This document shows, in pieces, positions 11,901-24,390 of a DNA stretch of 64,000 nt; position 1 is the stretch's first letter, and each line of letters starts with the position of its first letter. The notes beneath the pieces were generated by a model. It worked only from the letters and a program-made list of their open reading frames with translations, was not told the origin of the DNA and did no database searches. Both the position numbers and the translations under genes were made by a program. The stretch is from positions 25,969,001 to 26,033,000 of the forward strand of contig NC_016131.3 of the NCBI RefSeq assembly GCF_000005505.3, given 5' to 3'. The stretch is from Brachypodium distachyon (lineage: Eukaryota > Streptophyta > Magnoliopsida > Poales > Poaceae).

Positions 11901-14900
11901 TTTTTACTAGAGCAGCTTCTGCTTCGTCATCTTGAATTTCCTCATTTGACTGAGCTTGAGTAGGGCACCTTCTCATTTTAAGCCCTCTCATTCCATCTGC
12001 TTTATCACTTCTCATGTCTGCTGTGCCAGCATCTTCATCATCAAATTCTTCAGCATCTAGCAAGTTCTCAAGATCCCCAGCAAATGAGTCGAGATCACTG
12101 TGGGCTTCTGTATCACTGCCATTATCATCCCCTTCAATAGCTGAAAGTGACTGAATTTGTCTGTCCCAAATTTCCTGACATTTCTCTTTGGTTTGCTGTT
12201 GAAGCTGCAGAAAAGACATCCTTTGTCCACGTGCAAACTTACTGACTGGAATTTCATCAATAGTAATTCCTGACGCTGCTTGCTCACTCGAAAGTTTCCT
12301 CACCATAGCAATCCGATGCCACCTTGTTAATTTATCAATTTGCTCGTCTGGGACTCCAAATTTGAGAAGCAACTGTTTACAGCAATATCAATGGCGAGCA
12401 TTAGTGAACAAAGCATTTCCACATTTCAATAAAAATATGGGAGGAGGTCCCACTTCTATTTTTCATAGCCAAGGCAATGGCATTTCGACAAAACATTTTT
12501 TTGCTTTGAATGCATGAATCCAGTCATTTCAATTTTTTACAGGGATCGACATGTAATTCCTTCATAAACAAGACAATGATAAAATAAGCATCTGAAAAAC
12601 TACCAACACACATAACTGAAACATGTGATGATCCTAAGTGATGCCAACATCTGGAGGGCCCAGGCGATGTTTCATGTGTGCTAAATCATTAGGTTTGTTG
12701 GTACCTCTCGAGCCGCATCCATGCTCAACCTGCGGAGATCAGCATCTGTTCCAGTAACAGTGGTACCTTTGGCGGCAGCTGACTTTTTCTTATGCGATGA
12801 ATTGGAGACAGGTGCTTTTGGTGTTACTCGCACATAGCTAAATCCTAGCCCACGGCCAGATGGATCACCAACTCCAGTAATTTCTAGTCTTTCTATATTT
12901 TCTCTGTCCTGCATATTAGAGTATAACAGTTTAGGGAAACAATAGGCCAATAGACAAGAAACATTAACAGTATACTGCACCCTTTTTAATAATTTTAAAA
13001 AAGAACGCGCATACACATGCATTGAAAACATACACACACCATCTAGCCAAAGCTGCCACGGATGTGGGCAAAAAATGTACATCCTACCAACCAAAAAAGG
13101 ACTAAAATATAGATTGCTGCAATCAAAATCTCCTAAGTAGGCAACTATTTCAACTTATCTTACACCATCACGATCAAAGAATGTGAAATGGCTGACCACA
13201 GTACAGATATAAATTTAGTTTATCGCTACTCACAGAAGCATCCCACAAGCTTCTCTATAAAGTCCTGAAGGTCTGCAGTATGATCTCAATAATGCATCAG
13301 TCCAAACAGGACTGAAACTAGCACCCCAAAGTATATACAATGCTACATTGTGGGATTACTCACTTATGCCTATCATTTCTACCTTGCAAGTTTTTTCTTG
13401 TTGCTACATGGTAGTAGTTCATCCTCTCTCAATATTATGTCAGCAAATAATGATAGGTGAAGGTTATCTGTGGTCTCTCTAGAACTAGAACACGTAAAAT
13501 TTTACTATGTTGTCCGTGCCAACTGCCAACAGTAGTTTTAGTTTCACAAATATCATCAAATGGACAGAGTTGTTCTGGCACTGAACAGATTAATAGTATA
13601 CATATACCTGATTAGTACAAGCAACAAAATTGCTGGTAAGGTTCCAGCTTGTGATTTGCAACTCTCTCTCAATATGTGCTGCAGCAGCAAGCTCAATTGC
13701 TTCATCAGGAAGCTGATTCATTGCAGAAGCAAGTCCCACAGGCTGAGTAAGCTTTTCGATTCCTAAGCGCTTGAGACGATGCTGACCAGCTTGCATACTC
13801 TCATGACAGCAGACCTGAAGGAGTGAAAGTTTCAGTTACCATAAAGTCAATATCAAGAGACATCTTCAATTCAGCATGAAATGTTATCATAATTAATCGC
13901 TGAGAATAAACTCAATAGCAAGAGACATGTTCAATTCAGAATGAAATACTACCATAATTAAACGTTGAGCATAAACTCAATAGCAAGAGATGTGTTCAGT
14001 TCGGAATGAAATGTTAATAATGATAAACAAAAGAAATAAGTCCATTTTACCCCCCCCCCCCCCCCCCCCCCCCCCGGCTGTTTCTCGGTGGAAAGAGTGG
14101 GTTTAACCACTTGACCACCATGCTGGTTGTGCCACGCTAGAAAGTGAGGGGTTTTCCCACGTGCCCGTCTCACTTGTCAGAACTGGGGAAAGAGAGCGAG
14201 AGAAATGAAGCCATGAAGGGGAGAGAGGGGGGGGAGGGAGGGAGTCAGGCGTGGGGGTGGGGGGCTTCACTTGTCAGCATGGCAGTCAAGGGGTCAAAGA
14301 GTACGAGTCAAACCCACTCTTTCCGTCTAGAAGCAGCCAAGCGGGGGTCGGGACGCCCGGTTTTCAAAGTTCAGGTTTTTTTTATACTTTTATACCCGGC
14401 TTCATAGTTCAGGGTGTTTTCTTCAACTTCCAGATGAGTTTTCAGGGGGGTAAAATTGACTTTATACTAAACAAACAATCCCTTGAACTGGTTCAGCCAT
14501 ACCACTCAGTCTACAAAATTGATCTTTAGTATGCCAGGTCCACGACTTGCATAATTGTGCCAGTAGATGCATGTCGATCAGTATAATGGAAAATACTGTG
14601 GAAAGCCATAGTTGGGCCCAGAACCTTCCTTATTTCACCACTAGTTGTTATTCTAGAGCAAATCATGGCGTCTTCCACTTATCTAGAGCAAATCGTTCCT
14701 GCATAAGCACTCCCTAGAAAGACCAGCCTTCTGCTTATCTACTTCTCCATACAAGTGCCAGGAATTTCCACAGCAACACAGAACAGTCAGCCAGCAGTAA
14801 GACAAGTTTGAGGACCTCTAATGCAATTTGCTAGTTCTCTCGGGAAATTTACTTCACTAAACACCATTTGTTTACTGTTACCCGGAAGTTTATAGAAGTG

Positions 14901-17900
14901 CTGAAACTGGCAGTCATCTTATATAGTAGAATAAAATATAAGCCATACTTTTCTTTGGTCTCTTGCTTCGAAACCAAATACTGTAAGCTAATGCCGTTTA
15001 CCCTTGTATTGATGTCTAGAGGGAGATATTTTAGAATTAAATCATCCCTATAAACAGGAATAGCATGTACAAATTTTCTAATTAACTTTTCTTGATTTTC
15101 ACTTAGAGCTTTGAAAAGGAGGGAGCGAATAATCAATAAAAGCTGGCGATCCTCGAATAACATGTGTGTTATGGCTGACCGGCAGTCCAGCATACACATT
15201 CTTGGAAAGCGAGAAAGTTTGAGAAACTCACCATTTCTGGTGTCAATAGTCTCCTGAGTTCTTCCTCCGATGGAATCCGAAAATCAGGTCTCTGTATCCA
15301 GATTGTGTGTCCACTGGGTAATTTCTGTTTAAATGAATGAATGCAGTAGAGAGTTAATTGTGGTAAAACCAAACCAAAATCCCCTATTGGAAGAATGGAA
15401 AGAGATTTACAGATATAACTGGAGAAGTATTAGTGATAACATGGGTGATATATCTACCTTCAAGTCTGCACAGTGCTTCAATCGTTTTTTCACAATAGCT
15501 TCGGTCAGAGGAGGCTGGATAGGTAATTCATCTCCTCGAATCTGAGAAGGAACACCAGGCATCTCCCTAACACGGAATTCACGATATACATATACGAGAA
15601 TTCGATTCAGAAGATAATTCTGCATATTTTTCGTTCCTGGTGAAAATACTTCCATATGAGGTTCCTGCCAGGAGAGCACAAATCTATCATTTTATGGATG
15701 AAACAGTTCAAGATTCATTGCAGGCATATATACTCTTGAAACGATGTCTAGCAAAAAAAAGTAAAATGCATATTTATGACTATCACAGCATGAGTTTTAA
15801 TGCACTATGTTGCAATGGAAACGAAGGGGCAATCAGAAGTAATATTTTTATTTCAATGTTAAAGAAAGTGGATGACAATAGAAGTAATACATGGTGTAAT
15901 CTAACATTATAGCTTATGCTATCCCCTGCCATTCTTGATCAGAGAAAGAAACCATAGGTAACAAACTGCCACAATTAGGATATTTCAGAAAGTCATGCCC
16001 TGCCCTGCCAAAACAGCTCAAGAACATTCTTCTGTGAGCTCGATTGCTTCTTAGGTTGTAGGGATAGAGGAAGAGGCAAAACTCGAAACCCGTGGGCTCA
16101 CTCGTCTAGTTAAGAGTTCGGCTCAATCTGAGACGAACAAGTGCTATAGACAAGCCAAGCCGAACAAGCATTTCTGCTCTTTACTTAATGAGTCAAGTCG
16201 AGCCAACTTGTGAGTTACTTGTTAGGCTTGGAGCCAGTCCAGCAACCTAGTGAGCTATATGCCCAACACAGCCCACCAGAGCAGCTCACCACACGACAGC
16301 TATTCCCTACTAGGGCTAATTGCCACAGTACCACACAATAGCACAAGTAGCCAAAGAACCGCTTCAGCTCGCCCCTCCCTATCTAACCTCCACTAGTGCT
16401 ATAAACCTAGTGGATGGAACCTGGAATCAATGAACTACCGCTTGCATTTTGTGCCTTTTTAAATCGAGTTGCCTCATTCTACATTGGTGTTACTTGTTTA
16501 CATCATAACTTGTGATAATGTGACTAGTTGCTCTTGTATAAGATCTCCATATCAAGTGGTTCCTGCTAAAACAAAAGCCTAACGAGCTAGCCCAGCGTTT
16601 TACACCGAGCTAAGCTGAGCAGACATTTTGGCTGATTATCTTAACAAGTCGAGCTCCGTAGCTTAACAAGTTTGAATGATTTAGCCCTACAATAGGGATA
16701 ATTTACCAGAGGCCAGTGCTAGCAGTGGCGGATGAAAACCCTCATATAGCATGCGGTTCTTGGCAGCAGCAGGTGGGGAATTTAGAGAATAGTTGTGTTA
16801 GGAAAAGCATTAGGAAATATAGATTGTGTTAATGCTCGATTAAAAGATTGCATTGGGGCTCCTTATGTAATGATGCTGGACCTGGACTAGACGAAGTCAA
16901 CCTGGACTCTACATCTTTACGTACTCTGACTGAACTCTCTCCTAAACTCTCGCAAAACTCTCTAGACTTCTACTAGTATCCAAGTTACTATGTGAGCAAA
17001 ATCCTAATATGCCTTGGCAGAGCGATCTTCTGCCACAGAAGGCGCCTGTCATGCCACATCCGGGTCCAACTGAACTTTGAACTACACTTGCCTGCCGCCT
17101 CCGCTCCCTCCGGTACTGTTGACCCCAATGAATAACCATAACACATTCAACTTCCAAGGGCAGAAAAACACACTACAGAATTACTTTTTGACTGATGAAA
17201 GCCGCTACACTATTCAGATCCATATCACTATAACATGATAAAATCCATCAAAAAACAAATGAAAAAAACACAAGGCAGATGACATAAAAATATTACCCAT
17301 ATAGCGTTATAGACGTATTTTCCTACACGGCCAGTTGAAAAATATATAGATAGATAGATGACTAGAGCACAGCAAAATATAACAACTACTGGTCGAAGAT
17401 TTTCCAGCATTACACATTTGCAGCCAACTAATAAACAAAATTACCCATCAAATTAATTCAAACTAGTTGCTTTGAAGTGAAAATTCTGAAAGTCAAAAGA
17501 GAAAAGATTGAATATATTGCACATCGTGCAGATATAGAATACAGTATTTCAGCACAAGAGCTTACTTGTTGGCCAACAGCATATAGCTTGTCAATGCGAC
17601 GAAGAGAAAGCATCCCTTTGGGTGAACGAACCAAAAGATAATCGGTAGATGCTACCTTATGAGGAAATGTAGGTGCTCTATACATGTTTGTTTCGAGACA
17701 TGATTGATGGGACCCAGAACGTATATCTCCAAGAAAGGGAGATTTGTCAGCAGGCTCAATAGCAAGCACTGTACCAAGTCCATCACTGTTGCTTCGCAGG
17801 GATGTAGCTGTCTGATCAGTGGGTGAAGTTTTCTGATAATACGTACAGAGTCGAGCACCCATTCCTGCATTTGCAAGTAGTAGAGGTCTCTCCTCACAGT

Positions 17901-20900
17901 ATCTGCATTGAAAGCCATAAATAACACACATTACTGAACAAAAACATACATGATCAAAACAAGAAAAAACACAGCATATTGGCCGTTTACATGACCAGTA
18001 GCAATTTTGCCCATAGTAAAACCATGTTCACCAGTCCAGCTAAACTAGCAGTAGATGTTTGAATATAACTTTTACATATAAGAATTAGGATATGTACACG
18101 TTATGAAAATTACCACTGATATGATATGAAGCCGAGAATTAAATAAATTGGACTTACTCCATCAAAAATACATGTCCATCCTTAACGGACAAGTCAGTTC
18201 TTTTCCTGAATGCCCCAGGAGGACGTAGAGGCTTGTCCTCGCCAGGCAACTTCTGTGCTTTTGGCCATAGATGTACTTCAGTGCGAACAACATGCAGAAT
18301 AGACTTCGGTCGCACATTTTGCATAGCCAAGGAGATATCATCCTGAAGTTCTTTTCCAGATCCGAACAATTTGATCTTTTCAGACGGTCTGAATTCTGCA
18401 TGAAGTGGAGTTAAGGCGTCACAAAGTAACCATGGAAGAGCAGCTTTTCAATACATAATCATAAGACGGAAGAAATATTCTGAAGTAAAAAAAAAAACAG
18501 ATGGGATAATGAATGAGTACTAGCCTAACTTCTTGGAAGCTTTTGATTTGACAGATAGAGGAGTTTCCTCTGCATTGACAACAAGCTTCACTCCTTTTCC
18601 TCCCAAAGTCATTACTATAACAGTCATTGACCCATGACTACAAGCATCTCCTTGCAATTTGGCAGCAAGTTTATTTTCATGGGGGTACCATTTAGCTTTT
18701 GGTCTATGGAAGTTGACAATTTCCTTACTGCATGAAAGTTGATCAAATAGATTAGCATCAAAATCAGCAAAAAAATAAAATTCAGAGTTCAGTAGGTGAG
18801 CTACATATGACAACTAAAGCCCCAGAAGTACGCTTGCTGAATAAACTAAGATCAAGAGTACAAACATTACAGACGTCACAAGTGCAACTATTTATTTTTG
18901 AAACTAAGCAAGCATTTTATTCATTAGTGATGACAGTTACATCTGAGATTAGCAAGGATGAGATACATGGAGGAGGCTCCTCCAGCCAAGTACTACACTC
19001 AGAAAACTTTGCTAACTTAGCTAGCTTGTGTGCCACTTGACGTCACAAGTGCAACTATATCCAATGGTGGGCCAGTTTGAAACAGATTATGACCCGGCTT
19101 AAAGGTCCAAAGCAGCCATAAACTGTTCCAAAGGCGTAGCTTAAAAATAGCTATTTTAGTTATTTGGGCAGACAATATCAACGAAGACAAATTGGTAAGT
19201 CACTTTCTGTTGGAAAAAATATTTAAAAATGGTGATTATGCCAATGCCTGGAATAACTATTTTTCCATCTCACTCCATGAACAATACTAATCACCTCTAT
19301 GAAATAACTGTATTGGAAAATTCATCAAATATAAGCTTGTTAATCCAATAATGGTGAAAACATAGATGTGGAAATTCACATTAATGTGGCAAGAGGAGAG
19401 AGGTTCATACTTGCTCAACTTTGGCTTCATGGTCTGCAGCTTCTGTGCAGGAACAGAATGCGCCACCTTTATGCCCATTGAAGAACGCTTTTTAGTATGA
19501 GATTTAGCTTGCTGTGACATCTTCCTGTTTGAATAAAAATTGTCATTGGAAATGTTGAATTGGCCGCTCCATGTAACTGCTTTGTTGCTATGGTCAAATT
19601 TTTCCACTGCTGATGCCTTCATTGGCCGACTAACAATCATCGCACGAGCATGAGAGCGGAGGTGATCCCCATTCTTTTCATCTAGAATCTCAAAAAGCAT
19701 CTGGTCATCTTTAAGGTCAAAGATTAGCTTAGGCTTCGGAGTATCCTCAGTGGGATCCCAAATTATGTTGTCCAACCAAGATCCTTCTAGCAATTCCTTG
19801 TTCAGTAGAGAGAGGTTGTTCAAACACTTCATAGTATTGATTTTAGCTGTTCCATTTATATTATTTGGTTCTATTTCGTCTAAGTTATTCTTCTCCAGGG
19901 GAGTCTCCTTTCTCAGTAGAGGGTAACTGTTCTCAGGGGAATGGTAACTAGCTGAAGCAGGCATTTCTGTACAGCCAAAAGGCTCTGTTATTAGTGGAGA
20001 ATCATTATTTTTACTCTGTACATCATAGCACCCAGATACATAACCATAATCCTTAGCCTGCTCTTCCTCCTGAGTATCACCGCTCTCTTCAGATATTATG
20101 CTGCTTTTCAAACAATGCCGGCCTTCATTTGCAGGTGAATTTCCCCAAATGATACCATTTTCCCAATCTTCGTGTTCAAGCGGATAAAAATCAGGACAAA
20201 CTGGAGATTGCTGAGCAGAAGGGAAATCTATGTATGCATCCTTCATCGGTTGTTCAGAAAGACATGAGTCTTTCAACCTAAAAGTGTCACTGCTAATTAA
20301 GTCATCACTGTCACTCTCGACAACATCTTCATTCATCTTGATATGCTTCAAATACGAGAGATCTTGAATAGTACTCCGCAGGAATACTTCCTCGTCATCT
20401 TCAACAATGTCAGAGGTGATATGAATTTCTGCAAGCAAATAAGACCAGACAAAGGCATATGGCCAGTCATTAGTGACAATTGTTCATATTTTTGTACATC
20501 TATGATTTTGCTGGGTGTGTGCGTGTGTGTGGGTAGGAGGGGAGGGTGGATTAATTTTCGATGCCCAAATTGTGACTATCCAAATCAAACTCTGGTAATA
20601 AAACATGCCCATAGAAGCACATAATGTTTTCCATATTAAATTAGGACTTGCCATATCAGATAATGATTTAAGATCAGAGATAAAACTATCAGTAATAAAT
20701 ATATACTATCGATTGGTTTGTACTAATTAAATTTCATTATATTCAGATTGTAACTCGACATAACCATAGCTTTCAGGTTAGTATGCCTCCAACCACCCAC
20801 CAGCTATATATGCAATACTACCAAGGGGTTCATGAGGATATTTTCTTAGATTTGTTTCTTATAATCAGCCTGAAGAATACCTTTACTCACTGGGCGCTTA

Positions 20901-23125
20901 TGGTGATCTGTCTTGGGTTTTCTTACAGGCTCCTGTATGCCAAAAATTTCAGAGAATTTCAAGATGACACTCCCATCCTCTATGCATAAAACGGGGAGGG
21001 AAGTTGCAGATTTAGACTCGAGCTGATCTTCTTCAGTATCAACTTCATCCTGCTTCATTAGGAACAAGTAGTCAAGTGAGAGAGAGAGAGACAGAGACAC
21101 AGAGAGAGATCATATGGGAGCAACTGCAGATTTATGAGTGGAAATATGTTGAGGCAGTTAAGTACAGGGCATGAGAAAGTGTACACTTTTCTACATTGGA
21201 TTGGTGTATCCCTGAAATGTATATTCAGGTCCCATTTGGGATCTAGGTGTCTTTTAGCAATAAAATCTGTTATGTAGTGTCCCTTAGTTAGTTTTCCAAA
21301 ATAGAAGTGATCCAAGCTATGAAGGAAATTGCACTAATCCCAAGATTCCTCACCTCTAACCTAAACATATGTTATTTGGCATGAAATTCTAAACTCAAGA
21401 GGGAACAATTGAACAGAAATACAGGGTACCTGACAAACTTCATATTCAATGTCCATACTTTCCCCTCGTGGTGATAACGAACCAGACATCATTTCAGTGG
21501 TAGGGATACCATTTGAGGGTGACATGTCTAGCTGCTCAACTGAAATTACATGCAACCGGACAAGTGGAAAGAGACTTGTGTCAACTATCAGGATGAAATA
21601 TATATAAATAAGATAGAAACAGAAATTTTAAGGTGTTGATGAGTATTGATTTCAACAGATGAGATTGGTATATTTTGCTTACAAACCCACAAGAAAGAGA
21701 ATGCATAAATAGAGGTTTGAAGTTTGCAGAAGTTCAAAATGAAAACCATTCATCAAAACAATTGTATTGCTGCTGAAATTTGACAACAAAAAGTGTGCAC
21801 AATAACAATTTCATATTTCTCACATGAACTTTTACCACCACATTCATGAGTATAGACCTCAGATGTAATCATGTGGAAAAAATAACAACCAAATAGGTAA
21901 ACAAACGAACTTCATGCTAATACGCAAAAAAAAAAGAGTTAGCAAACTATTAAAAATGTGCTGGATTGTCACCTGAAGAGTGCTTCTTTGGTGGTTCTTC
22001 ATCCTCGTCATAATTCTCCTCATCAAACACTGAAGCTTTACTATCACTAGGTAACTCATTATTATTGGTTGGTTCTTCATCATTGGGTGGCTCTTCATCC
22101 TCGTCATAATTCTCCTCATCAAACACTGAAGCTTTAGTATTGACTGAAGCAAACACTGTGTTCGAGGAGAAGTAATCTTTCTTGGATAGCAAATGGTCTT
22201 CTTCTGTAGCTGCTTCAACTTCAGGTCCATCATATTCTTCATCAATGTCCTCATAGTCAACAGCATCATCTGCTTTCTCATCATAGTCTACAGAACAAAA
22301 AAATGATCAGAAATCAACTACTATGTGTAATATATGATTATATGGAAAACGGAATACCAAAGCTTTCAGAAACAGCAGGAAGTAATGATTAGTTCACAAA
22401 TTGGACTTGTCGAAGAACCCCGTAAAGCTGGTGTATGCAATTTATACGAAAATATGGAGACGTCACTTACCTTGCTCAGAAGGATCAACTGGTGCTGGAG
22501 AAGACTTGGTTAACTATATAAGCAAACAAGACTGTATTAACTTGTTTGATAACAAAACATTAATCAAATTAGCATTGTAATCATCATAAGATACCATACG
22601 TCAATATCTTTCAGAGATGGACCAAGCTTGTCAGCCAGTGCAAAAAGGTGTTCCTTCGCATCCTGATGATTCAAGAAGAAACAGATGTATTAAGAAACGA
22701 ATCATTGGATCATTATGTTGCAAAGACAACTAGAGAACAAACTGCATGTCACAAGATAAAACTTGTGAATTCATACAGAGGTCCACAACAGTTTCACATT
22801 TGGCAATGTTAACCTATTTCTGCAAAAAAAAAAACAAGAACAAAAACAGTTTTACCTCATCAAGATAGTCAGCATCTAGGTCACCAGAATCATCAACATT
22901 GCCAAACATAAACCCCAGGAAGTGGTTCCCTCCACCAGGCTCCTCATAATCCTCATCGTCATCGTCATCTAGAAGGGAACGAAGGATGACAGCATAGCAG
23001 GCAAAAAAATCATTAGGGCGAAACCAAACTGATTCCACACGAACTGACTAGTTCCAATCGGCGACGAGCTCACCTGCGGCGCTGGTGGTCGGAACATCGT
23101 CATCGCGGCGCTCCCCATCGCTCAT
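8943..23125 (-). CDS. TAF1: Transcription initiation factor TFIID subunit 1 (TAF1), 21 exons
   Basis: TAF1 is the scaffold of TFIID in the nucleus. Exons in order: 23074-23125, 22856-22968, 22600-22662, 22471-22513, 21973-22287, 21430-21539, 20881-21049, 19411-20428, 18525-18727, 18158-18395, 17566-17902, 15458-15664, 15232-15324, 13608-13814, 12705-12908, 11889-12372, 11620-11801, 11389-11508, 10828-10881, 9818-10744, 8943-9296. They sum to 5493 nt, giving 1830 residues, in the range of plant TAF1. Visible parts are: an acidic N-terminus (MSDGERRDDD); a ubiquitin-like domain at about 663-735, as in plant TAF1; the conserved central TAF1 (DUF3591) region at about 780-1240; a zinc knuckle CX2CX4HX6C at 1399-1414; a Lys-rich stretch; and a single C-terminal bromodomain from about 1714. 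Phases agree at all 20 junctions. Intron 9 needs a GC donor. A short acidic motif is duplicated in exon 5. Confidence 0.93.
11059..11175. mobile_element. Stowaway-like MITE in a TAF1 intron
   Basis: The sequence opens with TATTCCCTCCGATCC and closes with its near-inverse GATTGGAGGGAGTA. TA dinucleotides at both ends fit the Tc1/mariner-type target duplication. The two halves form a near-perfect hairpin about 117 bp long, with the TIR core CTCCCTCCG typical of grass Stowaway elements. It sits between TAF1 exons 18 and 19. Confidence 0.85.
14034..14466. mobile_element. Inverted-repeat element (MULE/MITE-like) carrying a C26 tract, in TAF1 intron 13
   Basis: The two flanks are inverted copies. 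The left GTCCATTTTACCCCCC matches the inverse of the right GGGGGGTAAAATTGAC, and the internal GGAAAGAGTGGGTTT near 14091 matches the inverse of AAACCCACTCTTTCC near 14309. Candidate 9-bp flanking repeats ATAAACAAA / CTAAACAAA (one mismatch) suggest a Mutator-type target duplication, but the exact ends are uncertain by a few bases. No transposase is present. The interior is purine-rich on the plus strand. Confidence 0.5.
14050..14075. repeat. Homopolymer (C)26
   Basis: Twenty-six consecutive C residues lie inside the left inverted repeat of the element above, where the right arm has only six. This implies expansion by slippage, or an assembly artefact. Confidence 0.85.
16056..16692. mobile_element. 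Possible hAT-like MITE in TAF1 intron 11
   Basis: The ends TTGTAGGGATA and (inverse) TTGTAGGGCTAA form short inverted repeats about 637 bp apart. The interior is full of phrases such as GAGCTCG, AAGCCGAGC and TTAACAAG on both strands, as seen in non-autonomous grass hAT elements. No convincing target duplication was found, so the ends are provisional. Confidence 0.35.
18892..19038 (-). mobile_element. 5'-truncated LINE tail with 20-bp target duplication, in TAF1 intron 8
   Basis: The 20-bp sequence GACGTCACAAGTGCAACTAT occurs at 18872-18891 and again at 19039-19058, flanking 147 bp exactly. On the minus strand this insert reads as the end of an RNase H-type frame (LAKFSECSTWLEEPP region), a stop, then AATAAA and a short A-rich end. 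A long perfect target duplication, 5' truncation and a 3' tail are the marks of target-primed reverse transcription by a LINE. Confidence 0.8.
21073..21109. repeat. GA-rich microsatellite
   Basis: Repeated GAGAGA/CAGAGA units lie just upstream (in transcription sense) of TAF1 exon 7, where they supply a CT-rich tract on the transcribed sense strand. Confidence 0.6.
21992..22136 (-). repeat. In-frame duplication inside TAF1 exon 5
   Basis: Two nearly identical 50-base segments, about 21992-22044 and 22088-22136, are spaced 96 nt (32 codons) apart. Both encode KASVFDEENYDEDEEPP, at residues about 142-158 and 174-190, within the acidic N-terminal region. The frame is preserved. Confidence 0.9.
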
Positions 23126-23947
23126 GGCTGCTGCCTCCGCCGCCCCGCGACAGCACACACCCGCGGCGCGCGAACCCTAGCGAAGCTCGGTCCTGGCCCG
23201 CGCCCTCCGGATTTCCCCGGGCGCGAGAACGGAATCCCGCGAGCGGAGAGGGTGGAGGGGGCCTCCCTGCTTCGTCTGCCGCGACGGCGGGGCGGATCTG
23301 GACGGGAGGCGGCGGCGGAGAAGGGCGGCGGCGAGGGGGGAGCGAGGGGGCGAGAGCGGCAGGGGGTCGGAAGAGAGAGGACTCAGGGGGCAAGTGAGGG
23401 CGGAGCCGCGGAGGCGGTGCGGGGTGGGAAGGTGGGCTGGGCTGGACTGGGCCTAGGCTCATTCAAGTCCAGCCGCAAATGGGCCTTTGATTTCAGCCCG
23501 TTAAGTAATCTTCAACAGCTAGTCCTCAAAAAAAAGAACAATTAGTTTTTTAATTGTTGTACCCGATAAAATCCAGTAAAAAAATTGGTGGTTCATGTCA
23601 ACTTGTAATAATGGTTTGCTTTCTTAACTCAATGATACAGAGACAGCATTTGTTTATTTTCCGAACAACGTGAGGTCTCACATTGCACGTTAACCATAAA
23701 AAGTCATAAGGGCAGTCTGTGCTCTACCGTGGATTGTATCTAAATTCACCACGTCAGATTTTTTTTTTGCTTAGGTGGAACACTAATTAAGAGGAGAGAG
23801 AAGAAAATGTTCCTTCCTCGTTTACCGCTAGTGCTTAGGCAAACGAAGGAAGAAGCACTAATTGCTGGGACCCATCACATGATAAATTGCACTGTGAAGA
23901 TTGTATCTTAATTTTCACCAATTGATTTAAACCGTTCCGCGTCCTAA
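23126..23947. other. TAF1 promoter and 5' flank
   Basis: The first 300 bp upstream of the TAF1 ATG are strongly GC-rich, and long frames on both strands there are low-complexity shadows. Beyond about 23500 the sequence turns AT-rich. No TATA box could be assigned with confidence, as is usual for housekeeping plant promoters. Confidence 0.5.
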
Positions 23948-24205
23948 GGTTAGTCACAGTGGTGAGTAACTTAGAGTGGTAACATGCATATGTTACTAGT
24001 CTAAGTTATTATCTTCATAGTGGGTACTAACATATATGTAGTGTCATTAATTGTGTTGTAGACTCATCTTGTCTTGATTTATGTAATGTTATGATAACTT
24101 ATTTAGTTACCACCTCTCTCTTTCTTCATTTATTGCCATGTCATGTCACAAAAATGCTTAGTTGGCATCTATTTTACTACCAAGTTACTTGCACTATGAT
24201 TAGTT
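23948..24205. mobile_element. Tourist-like (PIF/Harbinger) MITE
   Basis: The left end GGTTAGTCACAGTGGTGAGT and the inverse of the right end, AACTAATCATAGTGCAAGT, are imperfect inverted repeats. TAA precedes the left end (23945-23947) and follows the right end (24206-24208), matching the 3-bp TWA duplication of PIF/Harbinger elements. The 258-bp interior holds the phrase GTTACTAGTCTAAGTTA. It is non-coding. Confidence 0.7.
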
Positions 24206-24390
24206 TAAGGTCATTTCGATCCTAGCCTAGAAAACATGGCTTTTCCAATTAATACGGTGATATGGGCTACTTCTTCTCTACAAGCATAGTCAACTTTGGG
24301 AGATGTTTTCAGTGGGTCTCTAGCTGGTGTTAAAAGTTTTAGATACCTACCTTTTATACTGAATACAATGATCGAGTCCTGATTTAGTGC

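Noticed and set aside
23100..23545. Pro- and Gly-rich frames on both strands upstream of TAF1
   Set aside because: They overlap the TAF1 ATG and its GC-rich promoter, are low-complexity and lack any recognisable domain.
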